From the NCBI RefSeq assembly GCF_011601265.1, contig NZ_JAAOLX010000002.1, positions 496,001-560,000 on the forward strand: 64,000 nt of DNA. Direction: 5' to 3'. Position numbers and translations under genes: made by a program. This document shows, in pieces, positions 57,166 to 64,000 of this stretch (within the stretch, counting starts at the first letter, position 1; every line of letters starts with the position of its first letter). This stretch comes from Iodobacter violaceini (lineage in GTDB: Bacteria; Pseudomonadota; Gammaproteobacteria; Burkholderiales; Chitinibacteraceae). The notes under the pieces were generated by a model. That model was not told the DNA's origin and made no database searches. It worked only from the letters and a program-made list of their open reading frames with translations.

Positions 57166-57873
57166 ATGTACTTCCTCCTTTTTACCCTGAGCATTGCCCT
57201 GCTTTTAATGTGGCACCGCCTCAGAAAAACAGCCCGTGCGGATTATATTCGCAGCTATATGTTCCCGCCCGGCCTGCTTGATAAGCTGCACAAAGTCAGG
57301 CCAGAGCTTAACCTCAAAGACCGGCAGCTGGTGGCGCATGCCCTCAGGCAGTTTTTTCAGGTTTATCATCAAAGCGGCTATCGCCACATCGCCATGCCTT
57401 CACAAGTGGTGGATGATCTCTGGCATGAATTCATTCTTTACACCAAAAACTATCAGGCCTTTTGTAAGAAAGCCTTTGGCCGCTATCTGCATCACACCCC
57501 CGCCAGCGCGCTCAGCCCTGAGCTGCGAAATAACGATGGCTTACGCACCTGCTGGCGCTATGCCTGCCTTGAAGAAAACATCAACCCCAAACACCCAACC
57601 CGCCTGCCTTTGCTCTTTGCCTTAGATGCTAAATGGAACTTAGCCAATGGCTTTTATTACACCCCCGACTGCAGCCAGCTTGCGGCAAGCAGCAGCGGCA
57701 CAGTGCATTGCGGCGCAGGATTTTATTCATCTGATCTCAGTAGTGAATTCACCAGCAGCAGCGATTTTGGCAGCAGCTCAGATTCTTCCGGCGGATCAGA
57801 CAGCAGCGGGGATAGTGGCGGATGCAGCGGGGGCTGTAGCGGCGGATGCGGAGGCGGGGGCGGTGGTGATTAA
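57166..57873 (+). CDS. GRDP-like protein with Cys/Gly-rich tail
   Basis: 235 residues. One N-terminal membrane helix (YFLLFTLSIALLLMWHRL), then a domain resembling the glycine-rich domain protein (GRDP, DUF1399) family: VVDDLWHEFILYTKNYQAFC and FGRYLHHTP. The C-terminal third is a low-complexity Ser/Gly stretch ending in repeats GGCSGGCSGGCGGGGGG with five or more cysteines. Such Cys/Gly tails occur in membrane-exposed proteins of unknown role. No operon partners are visible; trpE ends 75 bases upstream. Confidence 0.82.
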   Translation: MYFLLFTLSIALLLMWHRLRKTARADYIRSYMFPPGLLDKLHKVRPELNLKDRQLVAHALRQFFQVYHQSGYRHIAMPSQVVDDLWHEFILYTKNYQAFCKKAFGRYLHHTPASALSPELRNNDGLRTCWRYACLEENINPKHPTRLPLLFALDAKWNLANGFYYTPDCSQLAASSSGTVHCGAGFYSSDLSSEFTSSSDFGSSSDSSGGSDSSGDSGGCSGGCSGGCGGGGGGD

Positions 57874-58195
57874 GCGCAATCACTCCCCATATAAAACTGG
57901 CCGATATCAAAGAAAACATGAACTCAGCAACCCAGATTGTCATTACACAATCAGCCTGCAAGCTTGTTTTCACACCAAAACTTAAAAGCTTTTAAAACAC
58001 AAACCCAATAAAATCGAAAGCCAGTGACAATATTACCGTTTTTCCTTCTGGAAAAAACACCTGATGTAGTTTATGAATAAGGACGCTCATTGCTCACAAG
58101 AGCATGTAATGCTACTGAAATATCAGGCATGCTGACATGAGCTAAATTGCAGCTTTAATCTACATCCAGACGTTTTCATCCAAGGAGCTCCATTT
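57874..58195. other. Intergenic region
   Basis: 322 bases with no gene. A short hairpin at 58038-58058 (GTTTTTCC-TTCT-GGAAAAAAC) might end the upstream transcript. The promoter of the lysine-rich peptide lies at the right end. Confidence 0.4.
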
Positions 58196-58393
58196 ATGAA
58201 AAAGCTTATTATCGCAATTGCAGCATCGTGTATTGCTTTAACTTCTGTCGCCTCATTTGCTGAAGGGCTGATGAACAAAGACGGCATGACCTTACAAAAG
58301 AAAGAAACGAAAAAACATAAAGCACGGAAAGACGCTAAGAAACACGCCGCAGAAATGAAAAAAGATGCACCTAAAGAAGAAATGGCAAAATAA
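58196..58393 (+). CDS. Small secreted lysine-rich protein
   Basis: 65 residues. Signal peptide (KKLIIAIAASCIALTSVASFA), then about 43 residues with many Lys and few hydrophobics (KKETKKHKARKDAKKHAAEM). AAGGAG lies 8 bases before the ATG. Composition resembles acid-shock or MXKDX-type periplasmic peptides that buffer or bind polyanions (inference). A strong terminator follows. Confidence 0.8.
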   Translation: MKKLIIAIAASCIALTSVASFAEGLMNKDGMTLQKKETKKHKARKDAKKHAAEMKKDAPKEEMAK

Positions 58394-58413
58394 TACCCGC
58401 TGTTTCTTTAATC

Positions 58414-58443
58414 AAAGGCAAGCACAGTGTGTTTGCCTTTTTT
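58414..58443 (+). terminator. Rho-independent terminator after small secreted protein
   Basis: AAAGGCAAGCACA pairs with TGTGTTTGCCTTT (12 of 13), followed by TTT. Confidence 0.9.
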
Positions 58444-58571
58444 AATTCTACAGCCCGCTATTAAATGGCATATATCCGCCCGCCCCAATCCTCAAGTACA
58501 ACCCAAACCGGCAAATAAAAAGAGTCTGCCTCCTTTGAACAGCCATCAAAATATAAGCTTTCCCTGATTTT

Positions 58572-59633
58572 TTATTTATTTTTCCAAATTCTGCTGTATG
58601 CACTCTCAAACCCCAACTCATTTTCGATACTGAGATTGCCTATTTTCTTAAGAAAATCACACGTTACTAAAATTGGCCTCGATATATAACCACTTGGCGG
58701 GCTGCCTGCAAAAGCCCGATTTAACTCATCCGCTAATTGATAGCCCTGCATTGTCAGCGGCTCGGCAATCGTTGCCGCTTGCTGAGAGCGGCATGAAGCG
58801 ATCCGGCTTAGCGCCAGGGCAGAGCCATCGCCAGCAGCCACAAGCATCAACTCTTTAGCCCCTGCCTGAATCAGCGGATAACTCATACTGTCAAAATAAA
58901 TATCATTAATGGCCAGACTATAAGTCCAGCTCTTTCCATAGCGCTTTAAAAGCTTTGGAACCAATTCTGGAATAAGAAGCGAAGAATCAGATATCTTCAC
59001 ATTTTCAATTGAAAGCACTCTGCAATCTTTGTAAGCGCTGCACAATTCAACAACATGTTTCATTTTATTTGTTTTATTATTGGCAATTGCAAATTGATTA
59101 TCATTGAATATAATCACGCCCAGTGGGCGTTTATTTTTTATTGCATCAGCCAGCACAAAATGAGCAGCCATTTCGGCTACTTCAATCGCATCCGTTGCCA
59201 CATTAACAAACAGATCAGGCGTCGCGCCTGGATTTTTTGCTGCATGCCAGCCAACCAGCTTTATTTTATTCAGTTTGGCTATTTTTAGTTGCTCCGGAAA
59301 ATCATCCGGCTGAAAGCCCCCAAACACAATGCCATCAGCTTGCCGGGCAATACTCTGCACGAATAGCATTTGCAGTTTGTCATTTTTGCCCTCGCCATTC
59401 TGCAAGATAAGCCTCCATCCCAATTTTTGGCAGGCTTTTTCCAAACCGCGATACACATTGGCTACTCCGCCATTTTTAAGGTCTGAAGCAATAAAAACGA
59501 CTGTCTTTCCGGTTTGAGCTGGCGGCCCGGTAATGGGGCCGCCCCATGGCTCAGCAGCAATGGCGAAAACAAACATCCATAAATTTAAAATTATTCCAAT
59601 AAAAACATTGAACAGGCAGAATTTTTTTTGCAT
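58572..59633 (-). CDS. Sugar-type periplasmic binding protein (Peripla_BP_4-like)
   Basis: 353 residues from the ATG at 59633 (AAAGG precedes it; a GTG three codons earlier is an alternative). Signal peptide (KKFCLFNVFIGIILNLWMFVFAIA) then a type I two-domain fold as in ribose/RbsB-like proteins: KTVVFIASDLKNGGVANVYRG, ARQADGIVFGGFQPDDFPEQ, LMLVAAGDGSALALSRIASC. There is no transporter gene next to it, so it is either an orphan or a sensor. Ligand unknown. Confidence 0.85.
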   Translation of the reverse strand: MQKKFCLFNVFIGIILNLWMFVFAIAAEPWGGPITGPPAQTGKTVVFIASDLKNGGVANVYRGLEKACQKLGWRLILQNGEGKNDKLQMLFVQSIARQADGIVFGGFQPDDFPEQLKIAKLNKIKLVGWHAAKNPGATPDLFVNVATDAIEVAEMAAHFVLADAIKNKRPLGVIIFNDNQFAIANNKTNKMKHVVELCSAYKDCRVLSIENVKISDSSLLIPELVPKLLKRYGKSWTYSLAINDIYFDSMSYPLIQAGAKELMLVAAGDGSALALSRIASCRSQQAATIAEPLTMQGYQLADELNRAFAGSPPSGYISRPILVTCDFLKKIGNLSIENELGFESAYSRIWKNK

Positions 59634-59953
59634 GCAATCCACCTTTATTTAAAATTTATCGATGAAAGCAAGGCTTATTCGAAAAAAACCATGCATGCCT
59701 TGTCAACAAACATAAAAACAGCCGGCTATGACCGCGTTAAGCCCCACATTGTTATGCATTCTAGTCAACGATCAGCGGAATAAACGCATTGTTCAGCTGC
59801 ATAAAGTCTGATGAAACTTATCTTTTGACTCATTTTGTTTTTGGATAAATAAAGTAGCCGCCATTAAACAGAACTAAAGCTCAATATCTAGTGTAAATAC
59901 CCATACATATTCTTTCATGCAAAACAACTCGCCAGGCTATTGAACAGCAAAAA
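59634..59953. other. Intergenic region
   Basis: 320 bases upstream of the binding-protein gene. The gene's promoter must lie here; I see nothing else recognisable. Confidence 0.4.
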
Positions 59954-60379
59954 TCAATAACACCGCAGCGTTTCCGATTGCCCCTCCCGAACATAAGCTC
60001 GTCTTACCTTGCCACGGCAGGCATATTCAACCGTTGCCATTTTCTGATAACCATCAGAAGGATCGCCGCACCACTGATTACCTGATTTAAAGCGATAAGA
60101 TGATTTATCGTTGGCAGATCGGGCCAGCCGCTGAGTAAAATCACACCGCCCTCTTGCTGAGCCATAAGTCGCATTCAAAATCTGAATTTTTCGCCTGTCG
60201 CTACTCTGACTTCCCTGATTGCCATTCATCATCCGCACCGCCTCGCGAAAGCCATCACGAAAGCCTTCCTGATATTGCTGATTTCTTCCCCGCAGCATTT
60301 CCTCAGGCAGATTAGCCTCACTGGCTATTACACCTGCTGACGCCAGCATAAGCAGGCAAAAGACTTTAAGTTTTATCAC
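59954..60379 (-). CDS. Secreted cysteine-containing hypothetical protein
   Basis: 141 residues from a GTG start (AAAGGA precedes it). Signal peptide MIKLKVFCLLMLASAGVIA. After an RGRNQQYQEGFRDGFREAVR helix comes a domain with four Cys: ILNATYGSARGRCDFTQRL, GNQWCGDPSDGYQKMATVEY and RGKVRRAYVREGQSETLRCY. The order YG..C..DP.DG..K...VEYAC is reminiscent of the galactose-binding SUEL lectin domain, but conservation is low and this is only a resemblance. Confidence 0.7.
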   Translation of the reverse strand: MIKLKVFCLLMLASAGVIASEANLPEEMLRGRNQQYQEGFRDGFREAVRMMNGNQGSQSSDRRKIQILNATYGSARGRCDFTQRLARSANDKSSYRFKSGNQWCGDPSDGYQKMATVEYACRGKVRRAYVREGQSETLRCY

Positions 60380-61254
60380 GCCGTATTCCTTTCTTCATAA
60401 ATAAAAAAAACTTCTGTTATTTAAAGATCAGAGACAAGATACATAATTACAGCAGTGAAATTACACGCACATATTTCACCCGCGCATGGGAAAACAGAAT
60501 ATTAAACAGATGTTTTTCATTCAGTAAAAATGCATTAAACACCAATAAAATCAAAGGCGAAGCTCATCCTTAACGTAACACAGGCCAGGTAAAATCAATC
60601 ATTAGTTTATAAGCCGGATAGCCTGCCGTTGTGTTAGGAAATTTACAAGGTGGCTTTGCTCATATCTGCGCTGGTCATGATTTAGAAATGGCCAGTAGCG
60701 GATACCTGACAGCCAGTACCAAGCAGTATTCCAAGATAAATGATCAGACCTGCCTGCTAATGCTTAGCAACTGACAAGCGAATTAATTCGGCCAGCAATT
60801 GAAAAGGGCCAGCCTTAGCAGCCCTCTTGCACCCCATGCGTGAGGGGTTTAAATCTAGTAAATATAATCAAATACTTAGAATTAAGTCACATTGAAGGGC
60901 ATCACCACAAATCGCAACAGATAATCACCCTGCCCCGCAAAAATCCCGCAGCAGAAATAATTAAACAAAATAGTTATGACATCTATTTTCATGTCAAATT
61001 CATACCACCACCTTACGCTGAATTCCAAGTAATCAATCGATAACCTGACTCAAAAGCAAAGAAAAGATGGGAATCCCCACTCAGTCGGGTGTAGTATATC
61101 GGCATAAAAAAATTGGGGCCAAGTCTTTTGTTTTGATTTTATGCAAAATGTAAGGTCTGACCCCGTTGCTTTTGAAGAAATGTTAATGCAAGACGTGACC
61201 CCAAGGCCATTTCTCGCCATCCGTCCCCAACGCATGATTCCGCAGAGACATTAG
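60380..61254. other. Intergenic region with imperfect palindromic element
   Basis: 875 bases with no convincing gene. A small stem CCCC/GGGG is at 60834-60848. At 61113-61204 a large imperfect inverted repeat has arms TTGGGGCCAAGTCTT and AAGACGTGACCCCAA (13 of 15) and encloses TAAGGTCTGACCCCG. It shares TCTGACCCC with the palindrome at 63772-63859. It probably bounds the accessory segment that follows. Confidence 0.6.
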
Positions 61255-61971
61255 ATGAGAAAAAATGTTCTTGTTTTGCTCTTCTCGCTTGTAGCGGCAG
61301 CAGCCCAAGCGAACTGCGTCAAGAGTGCGGCAGGCGGTGATTGGGTTGATTGCGAAACAGGGAAACCGGCCCCTGCACCTGTTCCAAAGTCTGCTTCTGC
61401 AAGCTACAACCGCGTCCCCGCTTCCTTGCAAGCCATGGCCTGTTCAGCAGACCCAGAGCAGCAGGCTAGCTGCAAGATTTATTTCGCCGGGTTTGCGGAC
61501 ACTGTAGCCATGATGTACACCATGAACTCGAAGGGGAATGGCATATGTGGAGACACGGCAGACATCGTGCATGAGTTCATCCAAGAAGTTCATACAAACC
61601 CCAAAGCACGTGATGCGGAAACTCACGCAGTTCTATTCGCCCTACTTGCCAAGAATCACAGCTGCGGAAAGATCAAGGGGAAAGTTCATACCGGAATATC
61701 AGCCGACTATTTGGTGGACACATGCAAGATCGGAGATCTGGGGTTCAACCTGTGTTCGCAGTATGAAGCCGGGTTCATTAGCGCGCTGCTCTTCATATCA
61801 GAACAGACTGCTGTGCCAGTCGTATGCGGCGATCAGAGGCTTCTCAATAGCGTGAATCTGTCGAACATGCTTAACGATAGTCTGCAAAGCAATTTCAAAC
61901 TTCGTCGTGATCCGGCGGTGGTAGTCATGCTCAATGCACTAATGACCAACATGCCATGCCAGAACAAGTAG
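61255..61971 (+). CDS. Secreted protein with two Rap1a/Tai-like domains, on an integron-type cassette
   Basis: 238 residues, signal peptide (MRKNVLVLLFSLVAAAAQA). Two tandem units of about 80 residues share the pattern C-x-Y-x-A/E-GF, C-G-D and a final C: SCKIYFAGFADTVAMMYTMN...GNGICGD...NHSCGK and LCSQYEAGFISALLFISEQT...VVCGD...MPCQNK. The pattern fits Rap1a/Tai-type immunity or periplasmic small proteins; neither copy is flanked by a toxin gene. The gene is followed at 61988 by an attC site, so it is a gene cassette body. The ribosome site is weak. Base composition is close to the genome average. Confidence 0.78.
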   Translation: MRKNVLVLLFSLVAAAAQANCVKSAAGGDWVDCETGKPAPAPVPKSASASYNRVPASLQAMACSADPEQQASCKIYFAGFADTVAMMYTMNSKGNGICGDTADIVHEFIQEVHTNPKARDAETHAVLFALLAKNHSCGKIKGKVHTGISADYLVDTCKIGDLGFNLCSQYEAGFISALLFISEQTAVPVVCGDQRLLNSVNLSNMLNDSLQSNFKLRRDPAVVVMLNALMTNMPCQNK

Positions 61972-61987
61972 CAGACTTCCAAGTGAG

Positions 61988-62054
61988 GCCCAACCCATCA
62001 TTCCACCGGACCTGCTCGAAAAGCCGCGCAGGCCGGTGAATTCAAACGTTATGC
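61988..62054 (+). repeat. Integron attC recombination site
   Basis: Left core GCCCAAC (RYYYAAC) at 61988-61994 and right core GTTATGC at 62048-62054 (GTTRRRY with one deviation). Between them the arms fold: CACCGG-A-CCTGC (62004-62015) pairs with GCAGG-CCGGTG (62028-62038), leaving the extrahelical base A at 62010, the hallmark that fixes strand choice by the integrase. Position, just after a cassette gene and before the next start, is canonical. Confidence 0.9.
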
Positions 62055-62081
62055 AATACATTACCTAAAGGAAATTTTTTA

Positions 62082-63758
62082 ATGAGTGACCAGCAGCATG
62101 GCAATAAAGCGGAAATCCATACTTTGCTTCAGCCAGAAAATCACAACAAAAAATATGAATCGCTCTTCGTAGAGATTGATTCAGGGCAAATAAAGTTGCC
62201 GATGTTTCAGCGTGAGTTTGTTTGGGAAAAGGAGCAGTCAGCGAAGTTAATTGACTCAATTTTGAAAGGATTTCCAATAGGGACATTTATTTTTTGGAAA
62301 ACACGAGAGGAGCTAAGAAGCTATAAGGAGGTTGGTAATCATACTCTTCCAGAGACACCAAAGAATGATTATGTTCAATATATTTTAGATGGGCAACAGA
62401 GGATCACCTCGCTTTATGCAATTCGCAAAGGCATTCGAATTACTAAGGACGGAAAAGAAATAGATTACCAAGATATATTTATAAATCTTAATGGTAAATT
62501 AGATGATGATGAACCAATCGTCACAACTGAGATTCCTCAAGATGCCGAACAAGGCAGATATGTATCAGTACATAAATTGCTAACAAAAAATATTTCAGAT
62601 TTTTTCGGCTCTATTCCAATTGAAGTAATTCCATTAATTGAATTCTATAAGGGACGCCTTGTAAATTACGATTTTTCTACAATAACTATAAAAGACTACC
62701 CAATAGAAATAGCTTGTGAAGTTTTTTCTAGGATTAACACGGGTGGTAAAGCATTAACTGTTTTCGAAATTATGGTTGCAAAAACCTATGATGAAGCTAA
62801 AGGATTTAATTTGGCAGATAAGTATGACGTTTTACGAGATGGGTCTGACGAAGACAAAAAATGCTTAGCATTGACAAAGTTCGAAACCATTCCAAATTCT
62901 CTAATAATGCAGTGTGTTGCAGCTATATGTAAAAGGGCTATTCGTGGTCGAGATATATTGAAAATTAAACGGGAGGATTTCATTGCTCATTGGGTGCCAA
63001 TGACGGAATCTTTATTTTCAGCTATAGATTTTATTCGTTCAGAGCTTCGTGTCCCCGTTTCCCATTTGCTGCCATATCCAGCATTGTTAATACCAATTAC
63101 GTACTTCTTTTATAAAACGAATAATAAGAAACAAACATTGAATCAAGGTAAACTTCTTGAGCAGTATTTTTATTGGGTTGGCTTGACAGAAAGATATCAA
63201 TCATCCTCAGACTCTAAGATAATCGAAGATTTTAACAAAATGGATAAAATTGTAGAAGATCAGGCGCCTGAGTATACAATCAAAGAAATAAATTATGAAG
63301 AAATTAAATTAGTCCATTTCTCATCTGGAAATGCATTTTGCAAATCAATTTTATGCTTATTTGCATATAATCAACCAAAATCATTTGATACAAACGGAAG
63401 CGTAATACTTGATAACAGCAATTTGAAAATTGCAACCAGCAGAAACTATCATCATTTTTTCCCGAAGAAATATTTGAAAGACAATGTTAATGATGCCGAA
63501 CCAAATTTAATTTCTAATATCACTCTAATCGATGGTTATTCAAACAAGCATATAATAGGGAAAAAGTCGCCCAAGGAATATATTGAAAAACTTTCAAGTA
63601 AAAATACTGAAATTGCGGAGTCCCTCAAAAGTCATTTAATTTCAAGCGTGGGTGGTTTTGGTATAGATGAAAATAATTATGAAAAATTCATTGATAGAAG
63701 ATCAAAGGCAATCGCTGATGCTTTATGTAAGAAGCTATTAATAGCTACAGAAAAATAG
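62082..63758 (+). CDS. DUF262 / HNH (DUF1524-like) GmrSD-type protein
   Basis: 558 residues, AT-rich relative to the rest of the window, a sign of foreign origin. The N-terminal DUF262 domain has MFQREFVWEKEQSAKLIDSI and YILDGQQRITSLYAI (DGQQR is the nucleotide-binding/hydrolysis motif of the GmrS side). The C-terminal part has YHHFFPKKYLKDN and NLISNITLIDGYSNKHIIG, the HNH-like nuclease of GmrD. Both modules are on one chain, as in single-protein type IV modification-dependent restriction systems; phage defence is inference. AAAGGAAA precedes the ATG, 27 bases after the attC core. Confidence 0.9.
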   Translation: MSDQQHGNKAEIHTLLQPENHNKKYESLFVEIDSGQIKLPMFQREFVWEKEQSAKLIDSILKGFPIGTFIFWKTREELRSYKEVGNHTLPETPKNDYVQYILDGQQRITSLYAIRKGIRITKDGKEIDYQDIFINLNGKLDDDEPIVTTEIPQDAEQGRYVSVHKLLTKNISDFFGSIPIEVIPLIEFYKGRLVNYDFSTITIKDYPIEIACEVFSRINTGGKALTVFEIMVAKTYDEAKGFNLADKYDVLRDGSDEDKKCLALTKFETIPNSLIMQCVAAICKRAIRGRDILKIKREDFIAHWVPMTESLFSAIDFIRSELRVPVSHLLPYPALLIPITYFFYKTNNKKQTLNQGKLLEQYFYWVGLTERYQSSSDSKIIEDFNKMDKIVEDQAPEYTIKEINYEEIKLVHFSSGNAFCKSILCLFAYNQPKSFDTNGSVILDNSNLKIATSRNYHHFFPKKYLKDNVNDAEPNLISNITLIDGYSNKHIIGKKSPKEYIEKLSSKNTEIAESLKSHLISSVGGFGIDENNYEKFIDRRSKAIADALCKKLLIATEK

Positions 63759-63771
63759 TAATAAGGGTCAT

Positions 63772-63859
63772 AACTGGGGTCAGAGTAAAGTTAAATCCGC
63801 TTTCTTTGGCTCCAAGAGCATTAAGCATTGTAGGATTTAATGTTGTTCTGACCCCAGTT
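63772..63859. repeat. Palindromic element after the DUF262 gene
   Basis: Perfect 13-bp outer arms AACTGGGGTCAGA / TCTGACCCCAGTT and inner arms TTAAATCC / GGATTTAA, separated by a 6-base internal loop. It begins 14 bases after the DUF262 stop. Its cores do not match attC (no RYYYAAC or GTTRRRY), so it is a different element, probably of the GGGGTCAGA palindrome type found around transposon-like or cassette-bearing segments. Confidence 0.75.
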
Positions 63860-63860
63860 A

Positions 63861-64000
63861 TTTCAGATACCCAAAACAATATGGGATTTGATTCATTCAT
63901 TAACATCGCCAGAAAAAGGAGTTTCTTTTTATGCAATAAAGCCTCAAATAAATGAAATTTTTTTGCTTGCACAACGCAATTTAGAAAAAATACAAAAAAA
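63861..64000 (+). pseudogene. Possible C-terminal gene fragment (ArsR-like?) running off the window
   Basis: Just past the palindrome an open frame reads IWDLIHSLTSPEKGVSFYAI and on through KPQINEIFLLAQRNLEKIQK to the window edge. It has no start codon at a plausible position, and the text resembles the C-terminal half of an ArsR/SmtB-type regulator (only weakly). It is probably the remainder of a gene disrupted by the palindromic element, but it is short and may be chance. Confidence 0.35.

Noticed and set aside
60620-60780. Short open frame in the 60.6-60.8 kb gap with a protein-like stretch (VVLGNLQGGFAHICAGHDLE)
   Set aside because: Under 60 codons after an in-frame TAG, without a ribosome site or recognisable family; could be a gene fragment, but evidence is too weak.
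60840-61043. 67-residue open frame on the plus strand
   Set aside because: No ribosome site, no family resemblance and atypical composition; it lies in a region with other signs of non-coding DNA.
61182-61260. Upstream boundary of the cassette as a GTTRRRY site (GTTAATG at 61182, or ATTAGAT just before the ATG)
   Set aside because: Neither matches the core and no stem of the attC type surrounds them, so the left cassette junction cannot be placed.
63772-63859. Palindrome after the DUF262 gene as a second attC site
   Set aside because: Neither end matches the RYYYAAC/GTTRRRY cores (TCATAAC and GTTATTT), and the arms are perfectly paired without extrahelical bases, unlike attC.
63745-63972. 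75-residue minus-strand open frame
   Set aside because: It reads through the palindrome and has no family resemblance; likely fortuitous.

Overview
The window reads as chromosome of a Gram-negative betaproteobacterium, most likely of the order Neisseriales, family Chromobacteriaceae (an Iodobacter, Chitinibacter or Deefgea type). The reasons are the surE-pcm-nlpD-rpoS block, the separate glnD, dapC/dapD, queF and lolCD genes, an anaerobic pflB-pflA locus, many sensor kinases, and a base composition near 50% G+C. The species is an inference; no rRNA or tRNA gene is visible.

Layout. 1-3948 (minus strand): an ABC importer of the sulfonate/taurine/nitrate type (binding protein, permease, ATPase) reading into a DctB-like sensor kinase cut by the left edge. 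4329-6899: glnD. 7068-11315: a PhnD-like periplasmic binding protein directly abutting a BarA-like hybrid kinase. 11664-15062: a proline-rich anchored protein, a LytS/LytTR two-component pair and a secreted cupin. 15235-17449: a secreted protein built from three copies of one motif, then a lytic transglycosylase. 17779-24450: an Uup-like ABC-F ATPase, a multi-PAS kinase and prfC. 24711-28204: pflB, a 61-residue glycyl-radical spare part and pflA. 28354-30277: lolC-lolD. 30442-33477: a tandem duplication of a small binding protein, carrying a decayed copy of the mscS 3' end. 33493-39185: dusC, a LexA-like repressor with two GAAC-N4-GTTC boxes in its own promoter, queF, msrA, dapC and dapD. 39398-41236: three GNAT acetyltransferases and a DUF3224 protein. 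41454-44906: rpoS, nlpD, pcm, surE. 45000-49750: an EamA exporter, a chemoreceptor and a second LytS/LytTR pair. 49896-54324: a five-gene envelope cluster (beta-barrel, LolA-like carrier, small membrane protein, FtsX-type permease, LolD-type ATPase). 54566-60379: a PilZ protein, a possible trp leader, trpE, a GRDP-like protein, a lysine-rich secreted peptide, a sugar-type binding protein and a small secreted protein.

The last 3 kb (about 61.1-63.9 kb) is accessory DNA. A secreted protein with two Rap1a/Tai-like domains is followed by a recognisable integron attC site (61988-62054), and then by an AT-rich DUF262/HNH (GmrSD-like) gene. Palindromic elements sharing TCTGACCCC lie on both sides. 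This looks like one or two gene cassettes outside any visible integron integrase, and it is the strongest candidate for unusual biology here.

Functional links. The pfl locus is a complete anaerobic pyruvate-cleaving module with a possible FNR box. LolCD and the 49.9-54.3 kb cluster both concern lipoprotein or lipid traffic to the outer membrane. rpoS sits in its usual nlpD operon. Many genes are envelope sensors, suggesting a free-living bacterium with a complex sensory repertoire.
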